Source: an uncultured Lachnospiraceae bacterium (GTDB lineage: Bacteria > Bacillota > Clostridia > Lachnospirales > Lachnospiraceae). Taken from it: 36,351 nt of DNA. The stretch covers positions 1 to 36,351 of the forward strand of contig CADBCZ010000028.1 in assembly GCA_902793335.1 (NCBI GenBank). The letters are read 5' to 3'. The translations under genes and the position numbers were made by a program. The notes beneath the pieces are model-generated. The model worked only from the letters and a program-made list of their open reading frames with translations. It had not been told where the DNA came from and made no database searches. Shown piece after piece: positions 25,411-35,327 of this stretch (position 1 is the stretch's first letter; every line of letters starts with the position of its first letter).

Positions 25411-26435
25411 AAAGCCGCCTTAAATTCCGATAATAAAGTTGCCTGTCTTCGTAAAACTTGATAATTACTTCGCCTAGAAACTGCATTGTTTACACATTTT
25501 ACAAAATGAGTTATAGATTTATGAAAAGCATCATCGGATGGCAATTCACACGTTTGGTAATCTTGATTTTTTTTTATAGTATAAGTAGGCACATAGCCTT
25601 CTGGAGCCGTTAGGATTCGATTTGATGTTATAGTACCCTTACTCCCCCATATCTCCACTTCGCACTTATAATCATTATCCATGCCAAAGGCTAACTGAGC
25701 TGTTAATCCAGCCTCATTAACCATCGTACATGAGCCAAACATCTCTACCTCAAAGTCATCAATATAATTAACTTGTGCTGTAACAACTTTAGCAGTGTCG
25801 CCCAACAGAAAGTTGGCATACTTCATGGTATAACCTCCGGCATCAAGCAATGCTCCACCACCTAAAGCCTTATTATATCTAAAGTCGTTCTTCTGCCTCA
25901 AAGGGAATCCAAAACTAATCCTATATAGGTGTATGTCACCTATCTCTCCACTCTTGACAACATCATCAAGCGCTTTCAGTTGATCATGGTAAACAAACAT
26001 ATAATTCTCATGTAGTGCCAGATTCCTCTCCTTGGCTATTCTAATAAGTTCTTCGGTATCAGCCAAACATGTTGTAGATGGTTTTTCAACAAACACATGC
26101 TTGCCATTTTCCAATGCCATTTTGGCCCATTTAAAATGGAGAGCAGGGGGCAATGGCAAGTATACGGCATCAACATCCTTTGATTCTATCAATTTCTGAT
26201 AACCATCATATATTTTGCCTCCATAAGCATCAATGAACGTTTGAGCCTTTGAAAGTTCACGTTCTTGTTGCTCTGCAATAGCTTTGGCTTTCACTTTACT
26301 TACATCACCAAACCACTCTCCTGGGCTGGCATAACCAATACCTGCAAACGTTATTTCATTATCAGCCTTCTTCAAAGCAGGCATAAATCTCCTGAAAGCA
26401 ATTTCAGAAGGGCAAATTATTCCGATTCTAATCAT
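25407..26435 (-). CDS. NDP-hexose 3-ketoreductase (Gfo/Idh/MocA family)
   Basis: A 342-residue NAD(P)-dependent oxidoreductase. The catalytic EKP motif is present (117-119 in VFVEKPS), followed by NYMFVYHDQ and RYNKALGGGALLDAGGY. These and the later MDNDYKCEVEIWGSKG text closely follow 3-ketoreductases of 2,6-dideoxysugar pathways (KijD10/TylC1/EvaB-type functional group). Such enzymes reduce the C3 keto group of NDP-3,4-diketo-2,6-dideoxyglucose. The gene follows the 2,3-dehydratase by 10 bp, as expected because the dehydratase product is unstable without this partner. Confidence 0.85.
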   Translation of the reverse strand: MIRIGIICPSEIAFRRFMPALKKADNEITFAGIGYASPGEWFGDVSKVKAKAIAEQQERELSKAQTFIDAYGGKIYDGYQKLIESKDVDAVYLPLPPALHFKWAKMALENGKHVFVEKPSTTCLADTEELIRIAKERNLALHENYMFVYHDQLKALDDVVKSGEIGDIHLYRISFGFPLRQKNDFRYNKALGGGALLDAGGYTMKYANFLLGDTAKVVTAQVNYIDDFEVEMFGSCTMVNEAGLTAQLAFGMDNDYKCEVEIWGSKGTITSNRILTAPEGYVPTYTIKKNQDYQTCELPSDDAFHKSITHFVKCVNNAVSRRSNYQVLRRQATLLSEFKAAL

Positions 26436-26445
26436 AATATCATAA

Positions 26446-27885
26446 TTAATAAAAACTTATAGCTGAAAGTAGACTTCGAGCTGCAATGTTCAAATAGTTG
26501 TTATAAGTAACAAAGCTGAGCATCTGGTTAAGAGTCATCCAACAGTAATTCTCATCAACTTCCACCGGGAACTCATCGCCAACCTCTACGATGATATTCA
26601 AATTCTGTTCTTGAAAAAAGCGTCCTCCTTCTTCACTCTGGTAACTACTATACCAAATATTATCCTTTGGTGCTTCAAGTACTGTCTCGAGGTATGGTAT
26701 CGTATATTCGTTTTTCCCCTTTCGATAGTTACCTGTCAGACATTGCACTGTTGGCGCCATCTCAACGACATCAAAGTTGCCAGATTCCAATTTGGCTTGC
26801 ACAAGGAAATGATAGATGCCGTTTATCTTCTTTACCACAAAACCCATCAAGCCCTCCTGAGCAGAGCGCACCATTGGTTGATCCCAAGATACGACCTCAC
26901 GGTTGCCAATCTCAACACGGACACCAATCACATCAAAATACTTATCCCCCTCATGATGGATACTATCACCATCATAGGCCCAGTGTTGCATTTGTGAGAT
27001 ACCAATAGGAGAAACACTAAGCTCATATTTGAACTTCAACGAAGTGATCCATTGAATGATATCCTGCAAATCATGCAAATGATTCTCCGAGCTCAGAACA
27101 GAATACAAGAAAGAATCTGGTTTTGATGAATGAACACCAGCCATACGCTTTACCTTATCAAGAAGTCTCAAAGAATGCTCCGAATAGCTGCCGAACTTGA
27201 TACAAGATATAACAGTACGGCTATCCATATTCACCACATTAGGATAGCGTAGCAACTCCTTTATTTGCCCTAGCGACACCCATATAAAATTGGTCTTTAC
27301 CTCTATTTCTTCGTCTTCATCCACTTCAACAATGATATTACGATTGCGTTTATGCAGAAACCTTGCTCCCTGCTCAGATTGCAATTGATCAACAAGTACC
27401 GTAACATCCTTTTCGCCATTGAAATACTCTAGATACGTTGGCGACTTACCACCATGCACTCTAGTATAGTTGCTACGAGTTGCCTGTAGCGTTGGTGAAA
27501 GCTGAACAATATTCAAATTTCCAGGTTCAATCTTGGCTTGCATCAAGAAGTGCATAATACCATTGAATTTCTTGACTATAAAACCAAGAAATCCTATTTC
27601 AGGCTGATTGATAATGGGCTGATCCCAATGAGGTATATTTCTGTAATTGGTCTCAATATGAATACCATCTATGCTAAAGAATTTACCAGAATCATGGCGT
27701 ATCCTATCATCTCTATAGGCCCATCCTTTCAACTCGCTAATAGGTATTTGTTTGATGTTTGATACTACCTCCTCGTTCTGCTGCTTCATCCAAGCAAGAA
27801 TTTCTTTAGTTGGCATAAAACAGCCATGACTCAGTGCAGAAACCAAAAAATCAAGCTGTTCATCCTCTACATTTCTTGTTCTCAT
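26446..27885 (-). CDS. NDP-hexose 2,3-dehydratase (EvaA/TylX3-like)
   Basis: A 479-residue protein made of two tandem copies of the NDP-hexose 2,3-dehydratase domain (PF03559). Paired motifs show the duplication: WAYRDDRIRHDSGKFFSIDG / WAYDGDSIHHEGDKYFDVIG; WDQPIINQPEIGFLGFIVKK / WDQPMVRSAQEGLMGFVVKK; HFLMQAKIEPGNLNIV / HFLVQAKLESGNFDVV. The family removes the C2 hydroxyl of NDP-4-keto-6-deoxyglucose, the committing step to 2,6-dideoxyhexoses. I chose the ATG at 27885, 10 bp after the SDR stop, over a TTG at 27918. Length matches the family. Confidence 0.9.
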   Translation of the reverse strand: MRTRNVEDEQLDFLVSALSHGCFMPTKEILAWMKQQNEEVVSNIKQIPISELKGWAYRDDRIRHDSGKFFSIDGIHIETNYRNIPHWDQPIINQPEIGFLGFIVKKFNGIMHFLMQAKIEPGNLNIVQLSPTLQATRSNYTRVHGGKSPTYLEYFNGEKDVTVLVDQLQSEQGARFLHKRNRNIIVEVDEDEEIEVKTNFIWVSLGQIKELLRYPNVVNMDSRTVISCIKFGSYSEHSLRLLDKVKRMAGVHSSKPDSFLYSVLSSENHLHDLQDIIQWITSLKFKYELSVSPIGISQMQHWAYDGDSIHHEGDKYFDVIGVRVEIGNREVVSWDQPMVRSAQEGLMGFVVKKINGIYHFLVQAKLESGNFDVVEMAPTVQCLTGNYRKGKNEYTIPYLETVLEAPKDNIWYSSYQSEEGGRFFQEQNLNIIVEVGDEFPVEVDENYCWMTLNQMLSFVTYNNYLNIAARSLLSAISFY

Positions 27886-27895
27886 ATTTTGTACT

Positions 27896-28777
27896 TTATA
27901 AATCGTTAGTAAACTCAACCAGTCGTTTGTATGGCTTCAGATGAAGCAGAGACTGTATCTTGCTGTCGTCAAAATAGGTATGATCACTTTCAATACGCAA
28001 GTCCTTCTCAGGCCAAGGTACAGCAACCACATTTGTTCCATATTTATTTGCAATTATATCCGCAGCATCGTGCAAAGAGAGTGTTTCGCCACCTACATTA
28101 TATATCTGACCATTGCTTTCAGCCCTAAAAGCCGCCTCAACAATCTGATAACATAGATCTTCCATATGGGTAAAGGTTCGTTTGATTGTTCCACCCCCAT
28201 AAAGTGTGATATTATTACCTGCCTTAGCCTGTTTAATGAAAAAACCTACAGTACCAAAAGAATAGTCCGACGATAAAAGATTGCCATAGGGCAAACAAAT
28301 ACGGAATATTGTATAAGGTATGTCAAAACTATCATGATATGCTTTTAAATAGCCTTCGCATGCTAATTTGTTTGCAGCATAGATTGTCTTCGATTCTTTT
28401 TCATCTTCCTCTTTAAGCGGTCTATCATCCCCTTTGTAAACCAACCGGGTTGAGGGGAATATTACTTTAGGGCGAAAAGAAGAATTTCTAATTACATTAA
28501 GTAGATTACACAACCCTCTTTCGTTAATATTAATATAATCATCAAATTTATCAAAACCGACATATGTTCCAGTTAAACCTGCAAACATAAAAATATAGTC
28601 TACATCAAGATTGATGGAGTTTATCGATTGCTTATCTGTAATATCTACCCTTTTGTAATTAGGCAAATTACTTTCTTGAGCCATGTCATAACATTCAATA
28701 ATAGCATTGTATTTTTGCAAATACTTTACAAGATGCTTTCCTATGTATCCATTAGCCCCAACAATAGCACTTTTCAT
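27896..28777 (-). CDS. NAD-dependent SDR, likely 4-ketoreductase of the dideoxysugar
   Basis: A 293-residue SDR. The cofactor loop is GANGYIG (7-13) and the catalytic pair Y133-AAN-K137. Late text GTIKRTFTHMEDLC and YNVGGETLSLHDAADII is typical of extended SDRs acting on nucleotide sugars. As first gene of the EvaA/3-ketoreductase trio it is the natural enzyme for reducing C4 after the 2,3-dehydratase and 3-ketoreductase have acted. An AGGGGG sits about 9 bases before the ATG, an unusually good Shine-Dalgarno for this window. A 151-bp AT-rich gap lies upstream. Confidence 0.75.
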   Translation of the reverse strand: MKSAIVGANGYIGKHLVKYLQKYNAIIECYDMAQESNLPNYKRVDITDKQSINSINLDVDYIFMFAGLTGTYVGFDKFDDYININERGLCNLLNVIRNSSFRPKVIFPSTRLVYKGDDRPLKEEDEKESKTIYAANKLACEGYLKAYHDSFDIPYTIFRICLPYGNLLSSDYSFGTVGFFIKQAKAGNNITLYGGGTIKRTFTHMEDLCYQIVEAAFRAESNGQIYNVGGETLSLHDAADIIANKYGTNVVAVPWPEKDLRIESDHTYFDDSKIQSLLHLKPYKRLVEFTNDL

Positions 28778-28928
28778 TATAGTCCCCCTACTTTAATCAG
28801 TTATTAAATAAATCTACAATTCCATATAGTAACAAACATTTATTACTGTGTCATACTGTATAAAAATAAACAATAACAAAAAAAACTATTGTTTCATTAT
28901 TATGCTTGAGTTATAAGATTGTCTATTT

Positions 28929-30116
28929 TTATTCATACCTCTGAAATAATTCAATATGTTTCCCTGCTATAATTTCTGATGAATAAATATTCTTCAGCAT
29001 TTCTGTTGCATTACGTTGTAAATCACCAGATACTTTTGGCTCTAATACTTTTTCCATTGCATAAAAGATCGCACTGGGATTCTTTATATCGCAGATAAGA
29101 CCGTATTTACCATGCCCCAATACATCCGGCACAGCACCAGCATCAGCTCCTCCAATGCATAGTACACGCCGTGACATTGCCTCAAGCAATATGTTACCAA
29201 AAGTTTCCTCTAAAGAAGGGTGAACAAGGCATGACATCCTATCAAGCAGTTTGGCCAAATCGTTATGAGGTAAAAGTCCATAAAACACAACGCCTTCAGT
29301 CAACTTCCTTTTTTCCCAATTTTTGTATACCTCGTCAGTTTTATCATACCCGCCTACCAAATGTAAAGTCGCATCTTTAAACTTTTTACGGTACAGAGAA
29401 AACGCCTCCAATAATGTCCCTATATTTTTACGAGGACTTAACAAACCTGTTGCAATTGATATGATTTGATGCTTTGTCTGTTCGCTTTTTTCTTCCAAAA
29501 TCCAATTTTTATCTATTGGATTAGGAATAATCGGCATTTCTTTGCTGGGGTATGCTTCCTTTAGCATCCTATACGTGTAACCAGAATTAGCTATAAAAGT
29601 AATATTCTTGTCAGACATAACTTGTCTAAATATTAAATATTTTATGCTCCAATATATTTTGTCGCGTCCTTTCATTATACTAAGTTGATAAGGGCACCAA
29701 TCACGTACAGTGTCAAAAACAGGAATTTTATCAGAAAAGCATGATGCTGCTTTTGCATATTCGTAAGTCCAGTGGGCATGAAGCACGTCAAGCCCCTCTA
29801 ATTCTTTATTTATTACTTTCGATATTCTACGAGATAGGAAATAAAGGCCAATGATGAACATATGATTGCCAAATAAACTTGGAAACAAACCAGAAGGTAT
29901 AATATGTATTTCAACATTCTCTCCTTTTATTACCTGGTAAACGTTTGGCTTAATTGATGACAGTGTAAATATTTTCAAATAATGGCCCTGCTTCAAAAAT
30001 TCTTTAGCTAACGTATTTACAGCTGTAGTTCCCTCGTTTATAAATGGAACATCGTCCCCATATAGGAAACTGGCAATACTTAAAGGATTAAATGGCCCAA
30101 CTATACCTATTCTCAT
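28929..30116 (-). CDS. Family 4 glycosyltransferase
   Basis: A 395-residue GT-B enzyme. The N-terminus is MRIGIVGPFNPLSIASFL, and VLHAHWTYEYAKAA (111-124) is typical of GT4 acceptor domains. ATGLLSPRKNIGTLLEAF (222-239) and the E-x7-E motif (E304...E312 in EETFGNILLEAM) mark the donor domain. It starts 2 bp after the flippase gene. Downstream of it lies a 151-bp gap containing a weak AT-rich hairpin (28868-28875 with 28887-28894), not strong enough to call. Confidence 0.85.
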   Translation of the reverse strand: MRIGIVGPFNPLSIASFLYGDDVPFINEGTTAVNTLAKEFLKQGHYLKIFTLSSIKPNVYQVIKGENVEIHIIPSGLFPSLFGNHMFIIGLYFLSRRISKVINKELEGLDVLHAHWTYEYAKAASCFSDKIPVFDTVRDWCPYQLSIMKGRDKIYWSIKYLIFRQVMSDKNITFIANSGYTYRMLKEAYPSKEMPIIPNPIDKNWILEEKSEQTKHQIISIATGLLSPRKNIGTLLEAFSLYRKKFKDATLHLVGGYDKTDEVYKNWEKRKLTEGVVFYGLLPHNDLAKLLDRMSCLVHPSLEETFGNILLEAMSRRVLCIGGADAGAVPDVLGHGKYGLICDIKNPSAIFYAMEKVLEPKVSGDLQRNATEMLKNIYSSEIIAGKHIELFQRYE

Positions 30117-30118
30117 AA

Positions 30119-31660
30119 TTATAACTTTATATTAAGTTTTTTTGTTAAATAATCCCATAGTAATTTTCTCTCACTTTTATTCAGTCCACTTATAAAAGTG
30201 ACGGTTAAAGCAACAATCAGTGATATAATACCTTTTATTACCCAATCACAATCTTCAAATCTTTGTATATGGGAGACAACTATAAAAAAGGATAATGATT
30301 CTATCAAAATTAAAAAAACTGGTAGTAATACACTAGTAAAATAATGCATTTCACTTATCTGAATGATAGGAGATACTATGTGTATTCTTATTAAAAGAGC
30401 TACAAAATACACTATAGATAAAAGAATCATAGACATGTATGCAGGAGCTCCCATTATAAAAATGAAAACACAAAGTGGGATAAATGATAGTGTAAGTAAA
30501 CCAACCATTACTTGGTATTTTTTTATGTTCCCCGTAGCTCTCACAGCCATTGTAATAGGTTGTTCCAAAATATTTACTAACGAATAAACTATAGTGTATT
30601 GACAGAATTTTACCATTTCATATGAGACCTGCTCTTTCCCTAGCCAAAAAGTAAGCAAAGGCTCCATAATTATAAAAAGCGGTACGGATATAACAAACAG
30701 CATAAAGAACGAATAGCGAGAACTATTTAAAACCAGAGTTCGCATATAATCAATATCTTTAATCGCGTATGATTTAATTATTTGCGGAGCTACTGCCATG
30801 TAAAAATTCTGCGAAAACTGATTTATCAAGCCATTAACCTTATCTGCTATAGCTTTTGCTGCGTTAATTATAGGACCAAAAAAATAATTTAGAACAATAG
30901 CCTGCCCTTGAAGATTCATAACTCCCGTTGTTGAACCAAACAAGTTCCAACCTGAATAGGCAATTAATTCTTTTACATACCGACTATTCCAATAACTTAT
31001 ATATCTACAATCCTCCATTTTCTTGTAGCAGTATAATACCATGATGGCTATTATTAAAGTATTAACAATTAAAATCAAAAGCCCATAAGCAACAAGTTGA
31101 TCTACCTTAATATTCTGTAGGAATAATACGACACTAAGGTACAAAATCGCCTCAATAATACCGAAATATGCATAAGCCCCCATTTTTTCGTAAGCAATAA
31201 TTGATGACCTAAAAGGGACCGATAATGTATTAATTATGAATGTTATAAGAGAAAAATGGAATACCCACTGTGCAGCAACAACCCGTTCTTGTGGAATAGT
31301 CATGTAATAGCTTATATAAATAGGCCCCACGACCTCGAGTACTAATAGCGCAAAAATACAAAATATCAAATAAATATTTATTAGAAGGCTAAATGTTTGT
31401 TTAAATCGAATGCTGTCACCAATACCTAAGTGATATGTAAGATAGCGTTGTGTCGCCGATGACATTGTTGCCGTCAAAAATCCCATAAATGACACAACTC
31501 CGCCAACAACATTATAAATACCAAAATCCTCAACTCCTAATAATTTTAGAACCAATCTAGCTGTATATAATGACAAGATTGTTGTAAATAGCATTCTTAA
31601 ATATAGGAATGCAGTATTTTTGGCGATTCGTTTGTTGTTCGCCGTAGTATTTGATTCCAT
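30119..31660 (-). CDS. wzx: Wzx-type oligosaccharide flippase (second copy)
   Basis: A 513-residue polytopic membrane protein of the MOP/polysaccharide-transport group with about 12-14 hydrophobic helices. After a polar start (MESNTTANNKRIAKNTAFLYLRM) comes LYTARLVLKLLGVEDFGIYNVVGGVV, the family-typical first-helix end. The sequence NLQGQAIVLNYFFGPIINAAKAIADKVNG in mid-protein is common in a Bacteroidota branch. It is different from the first Wzx and probably serves the second glycan. A candidate promoter lies about 50 bp upstream. Confidence 0.85.
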   Translation of the reverse strand: MESNTTANNKRIAKNTAFLYLRMLFTTILSLYTARLVLKLLGVEDFGIYNVVGGVVSFMGFLTATMSSATQRYLTYHLGIGDSIRFKQTFSLLINIYLIFCIFALLVLEVVGPIYISYYMTIPQERVVAAQWVFHFSLITFIINTLSVPFRSSIIAYEKMGAYAYFGIIEAILYLSVVLFLQNIKVDQLVAYGLLILIVNTLIIAIMVLYCYKKMEDCRYISYWNSRYVKELIAYSGWNLFGSTTGVMNLQGQAIVLNYFFGPIINAAKAIADKVNGLINQFSQNFYMAVAPQIIKSYAIKDIDYMRTLVLNSSRYSFFMLFVISVPLFIIMEPLLTFWLGKEQVSYEMVKFCQYTIVYSLVNILEQPITMAVRATGNIKKYQVMVGLLTLSFIPLCVFIFIMGAPAYMSMILLSIVYFVALLIRIHIVSPIIQISEMHYFTSVLLPVFLILIESLSFFIVVSHIQRFEDCDWVIKGIISLIVALTVTFISGLNKSERKLLWDYLTKKLNIKL

Positions 31661-31708
31661 TTAAAACAAACTGCTAAATTATTGAGACCGTTTTGTATAC
31701 TATTTTTT

Positions 31709-31716
31709 CAAATATA
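31709..31716 (-). promoter_or_regulatory. Candidate internal promoter upstream of the second wzx
   Basis: On the minus strand TATATTTG matches TAnnTTTG, with a TTG 17 bases upstream inside the 3' end of ugd (31734-31736). The 62-bp gap between ugd and wzx is the largest in the 5' half of this set, so a separate promoter for the glycan-specific genes is plausible. Confidence 0.45.
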
Positions 31717-31722
31717 AACATT

Positions 31723-33036
31723 TTATTTTTCTCCAATCCTTGTATAAACGAATCCTAGCTCCTCGAGTTCCTGGCGCTCGTAGATGTTTCGGCCATCAAC
31801 AACCACATTTCCTGTCATAACTTTCTTTATCACATTCCAACTTGGCATGCGGAACTGGCGCCATTCGGTCATCAGGGCAAATACATCGGCACCATCGGCG
31901 GCGTCATACAAATTTTCACAATAGGTAACCGTGTCGCCAATTCTACGTTTACACTCATCTATTGCAATTGGGTCGAATACTCTAACAGTTGCCCCGTCTT
32001 TCAGCAGTTTATCAATAACCACCAAAGCTGGTGCCTCGCGCATATCGTCGGTCTCTGGTTTAAATGCCAAACCCAGAATAGCTACAGTCTTACCTTTGAC
32101 GTCTCCTGCAGCCTTAATTATCTTATCATAGACAATAGACTTCTGTTTTTCGTTTACACGCTCCACGGCTTCGATAACCTCCATGTGGTAGCCGTTGTCA
32201 AGACCTGTGTGTACCAAAGCCTTAACGTCTTTAGGGAAACAGCTACCACCATAGCCACAGCCTGCATAGAGGAATTTAGAACCAATACGAGAATCAGTAC
32301 CTATACCCTTACGAACGCTGTCAACATTAGCACCTACACGCTCACAAAGGTTTGCAATATCATTCATAAAAGAAATGCGGGTAGCCAGCATGGCATTAGC
32401 TGCATATTTGGTCATCTCTGCAGAAGGGATATCCATAAAGATAACTCGGAAGTTATTAATAAGGAATGGCTTGTAAAGGCGAGTCATCACTTCCTTCGCT
32501 TTTTCGCTTTCGGTACCTACTACAACACGATCAGGACTCATAAAATCCTTTATGGCTGCACCCTCCTTAAGGAACTCTGGGTTGCTAGCCACATCAAAAG
32601 GCACATTGACTCCTCGTTTGTCCAACTCTTCCTGAATAGCAGCCTTTACTCTCTTTGCTGTGCCTACAGGTACTGTTGATTTTGTTACAAGGATTGTGTA
32701 TTTATTGATATTCTGACCGAACTGACGGGCAACTGCAAGCACATATTTTAAATCGGCACTACCATCCTCATCAGGAGGTGTACCGACGGCAGAAAAGACA
32801 ACTTCTACATCATCGAGCACCTCTGTAAGATCGGTTGTAAACTTGAGACGTTCGAAACCTACGTTACGTTTAACGAGTTCTTCGAGCCCAGGCTCGTAGA
32901 TGGGCATAATGCCATCCTTCAGTTTCTGAATTTTCTGTGCGTCAACATCCACACAAGTTACATGTGCGCCCATCTCTGCGAAACAAGTTCCTGTTACCAG
33001 GCCCACATAGCCTGTTCCTACTATTGCAATATTCAT
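31723..33036 (-). CDS. ugd: UDP-glucose 6-dehydrogenase
   Basis: A 437-residue enzyme oxidising UDP-glucose to UDP-glucuronate with two NAD+. The N-terminal GTGYVGLVTGTCFAEMG (7-23) is the Rossmann loop. TKYAANAMLATRISF (209-223) carries the conserved lysine K210, and GYGGSCFPKD (261-270) carries the catalytic cysteine C266. Full length. It precedes the flippase by 62 bp and follows fcl by 11 bp. It provides an acidic sugar precursor. Confidence 0.95.
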   Translation of the reverse strand: MNIAIVGTGYVGLVTGTCFAEMGAHVTCVDVDAQKIQKLKDGIMPIYEPGLEELVKRNVGFERLKFTTDLTEVLDDVEVVFSAVGTPPDEDGSADLKYVLAVARQFGQNINKYTILVTKSTVPVGTAKRVKAAIQEELDKRGVNVPFDVASNPEFLKEGAAIKDFMSPDRVVVGTESEKAKEVMTRLYKPFLINNFRVIFMDIPSAEMTKYAANAMLATRISFMNDIANLCERVGANVDSVRKGIGTDSRIGSKFLYAGCGYGGSCFPKDVKALVHTGLDNGYHMEVIEAVERVNEKQKSIVYDKIIKAAGDVKGKTVAILGLAFKPETDDMREAPALVVIDKLLKDGATVRVFDPIAIDECKRRIGDTVTYCENLYDAADGADVFALMTEWRQFRMPSWNVIKKVMTGNVVVDGRNIYERQELEELGFVYTRIGEK

Positions 33037-33047
33037 GTTATAAAATA

Positions 33048-34220
33048 TTAAGTCAAACTTTCTTTATACCATTCAAATAGTTTTTTAACACCATCCTCGA
33101 TTTCAACTTTGTGAGTCCAACCGAGAGAGTGGAGTTTAGAAACATCAATGAGCTTGCGCATCGTGCCATCGGGTTTTGATGTGTCGAACTCAACCTCACC
33201 TTCGAAACCAACAGCCTTAACAACAAGTTCTGACAGTTCGCGGATAGTGAGTTCCTTACCTGTACCAACATTGATGTGGCAATTGCGGATTTCGCCCAAC
33301 TTGGGGATTGCACCGCCACGTCCTGCTGAGTGGTTGCGGTCGACAGCACCATCGGTACTAGCACCGTAATGTACTGATGAGTATTTCTCGATGCCAATAA
33401 TGTCGCTGAAGTTTACGTTCAGCAGAACGTGTACACTGGCATCGGCCATATCCTCACTCCACAAGAACTCACGAAGTGGTGTACCAGTGCCCCAGAGGGT
33501 TACCTTATTATTCTCTATGCCGTACTTGGCAAGTACATCCAGAATTTCTTTCTGGCTGGCGTTGCCAGTCACTCCTTCTACGGGGCGCTTATTCAAGTCG
33601 ATGGCAATCTTATCCCATGCTCCATCGTGGATGAGCTTGGCCAGATATACCTTACGCATCATGGCAGGCATGACGTGACTGTTCTCCAAGTGGAAGTTGT
33701 CGTTAGGGCCATAGAGGTTGGTAGGCATCACTGCTATATAGTTGGTGCCATACTGCAAGTTGTAGCTCTCGCACATTTTCAGACCAGCAATCTTGGCGAT
33801 AGCATATTCCTCGTTGGTGTACTCCAATGGACTTGTCAGCAAGCAATCCTCCTTCATAGGCTGTGGTGCGTTCTTAGGATAGATACAAGTGCTACCCAAG
33901 AAAAGGAGTTTCTTCACGCCATGGGCATAGGCCTCGCTGATGACGTTGCACTGTATCTTCATGTTCATCATAATGAAGTCAGCACGATACAGTGAATTTG
34001 CCATAATACCACCTACGAAGGCGGCTGCCAGCACCACCGCATCCGGCTGCTCCTCGTCAAAGAACTTATTGACAGCCACTTGGTCTGTCAAGTCCAACTC
34101 ACGATGACTTCTACCCACAAGGTTATTGTACCCGCGAGCCTTCAGGTTATTCCAAATAGCAGAGCCCACCAGACCGTGGTGGCCTGCTACATATATCTTA
34201 CTATTCTTATCGAGTGCCAT
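33048..34220 (-). CDS. fcl: GDP-L-fucose synthase
   Basis: A 390-residue SDR with epimerase and reductase activity, turning GDP-4-keto-6-deoxymannose into GDP-L-fucose (WcaG/Fcl). The cofactor loop is [10 protein letters not shown] (13-22). [18 protein letters not shown] (107-124) contains the family's Ser/Cys site, and the catalytic pair is Y139-AIA-K143. At 390 residues it is longer than enterobacterial Fcl (about 320). The extra segment lies in the middle (about 190-280), as in many Bacteroidota versions. Its ATG overlaps the gmd stop by one base (TAATG). Confidence 0.95.
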   Translation of the reverse strand: MALDKNSKIYVAGHHGLVGSAIWNNLKARGYNNLVGRSHRELDLTDQVAVNKFFDEEQPDAVVLAAAFVGGIMANSLYRADFIMMNMKIQCNVISEAYAHGVKKLLFLGSTCIYPKNAPQPMKEDCLLTSPLEYTNEEYAIAKIAGLKMCESYNLQYGTNYIAVMPTNLYGPNDNFHLENSHVMPAMMRKVYLAKLIHDGAWDKIAIDLNKRPVEGVTGNASQKEILDVLAKYGIENNKVTLWGTGTPLREFLWSEDMADASVHVLLNVNFSDIIGIEKYSSVHYGASTDGAVDRNHSAGRGGAIPKLGEIRNCHINVGTGKELTIRELSELVVKAVGFEGEVEFDTSKPDGTMRKLIDVSKLHSLGWTHKVEIEDGVKKLFEWYKESLT

Positions 34221-35308
34221 TACTTTACAATTCCTTTCTCCAGGTACTCTACCAGATTATGGCGTACCTTCATAGCTGCATCTTCTGATGCCACCTTGGC
34301 CATATCGCTATCTACCATAATGTTTACCAACTCCTCGAATGAGGTCTTTGCAGGATTCCAACCAAGCTTAGCCTTAGCCTTGGTAGGATCACCCCACAAG
34401 TTTACTACGTCAGTTGGGCGATAGAAATCAGGAGATACTTCTATAAGCACATTGCCTGTAGCCTTGTCGATACCCTTTTCGTTCTCACCTTCGCCTACAA
34501 ACTCAAGTTCGATACCTACACGCTTAAAGGCATAGTAACAGAATTCACGAACACTATGCTGAACACCTGTGGCAATTACAAAGTCCTCTGGTTTGTTCTG
34601 CTGGAGGATGAGCCACATACACTCTACGTAGTCCTTAGCATAGCCCCAGTCACGCAGCGAGCTCAGGTTACCAAGGTATAACTTGTCCTGCTTACCCTGC
34701 TTAATGCGAGCTGCGGCAAGTGTAATCTTTCGGGTTACAAATGTCTCACCACGACGCTCTGACTCATGGTTGAACAGAATACCTGAGCAGCAGAACATAT
34801 TATAAGCCTCACGATACTCTTTTACAATCCAGAAACCATATTGCTTAGCTACTGCATATGGTGAATATGGGTGGAATGGTGTATTTTCGTTCTGAGGAAC
34901 TTCTTCTACCTTTCCATAAAGTTCTGATGTAGAAGCCTGATATATACGACATTTATCTGCCAGACCGCATTGGCGAACAGCCTCTAGCACACGCAATACA
35001 CCTGTTGCATCTACATCGGCTGTAAACTCAGGCGAATCGAATGATACCTGCACATGGCTTTGAGCTGCCAGATTGTAAATTTCATCAGGCTTAACCTTAT
35101 TAATAATCGAGATGATACTCATTGAGTCACCCAGATGACCAAAGTGCAGGTGGAAGTTCTTTACGCCCTCCAGATGCGCAATGCGCTCACGGTAATCTGA
35201 TGAATTACGACGAATCATGCCATGAACGTCATAACCCTTCTCTAACAAAAACTCGGCCAAGTAACTTCCGTCCTGACCTGTAACACCAGTAATTAATGCT
35301 GTTTTCAT
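34220..35308 (-). CDS. gmd: GDP-mannose 4,6-dehydratase
   Basis: A 362-residue extended SDR making GDP-4-keto-6-deoxy-D-mannose. The opening [24 protein letters not shown] and the [11 protein letters not shown] segment identify Gmd. [12 protein letters not shown] and the [12 protein letters not shown] catalytic region (YxxxK) follow. The later text [21 protein letters not shown] is characteristic. It lies between the broken manC (19 bp) and fcl (1-nt overlap), completing a GDP-L-fucose route. Confidence 0.95.
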   Translation of the reverse strand: MKTALITGVTGQDGSYLAEFLLEKGYDVHGMIRRNSSDYRERIAHLEGVKNFHLHFGHLGDSMSIISIINKVKPDEIYNLAAQSHVQVSFDSPEFTADVDATGVLRVLEAVRQCGLADKCRIYQASTSELYGKVEEVPQNENTPFHPYSPYAVAKQYGFWIVKEYREAYNMFCCSGILFNHESERRGETFVTRKITLAAARIKQGKQDKLYLGNLSSLRDWGYAKDYVECMWLILQQNKPEDFVIATGVQHSVREFCYYAFKRVGIELEFVGEGENEKGIDKATGNVLIEVSPDFYRPTDVVNLWGDPTKAKAKLGWNPAKTSFEELVNIMVDSDMAKVASEDAAMKVRHNLVEYLEKGIVK

Positions 35309-35327
35309 TTATTGAATTATTGATTTA

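Noticed and set aside
27886-27918. TTG start extending the 2,3-dehydratase by 11 codons
   Set aside because: It overlaps the preceding SDR gene, while an ATG at 27885 sits 10 bp after its stop.
28868-28894. AT-rich hairpin as a terminator after the GT4 gene at 28929
   Set aside because: The stem is only 8 A/T-dominated pairs with an 11-base loop, too weak to call.
32185-32679. 164-codon plus-strand ORF opposite ugd
   Set aside because: Antisense shadow of an intact ugd with all catalytic motifs.
33429-33995. 188-codon plus-strand ORF opposite fcl
   Set aside because: Lies wholly antisense to a confidently identified, intact GDP-L-fucose synthase and has no recognisable motifs.
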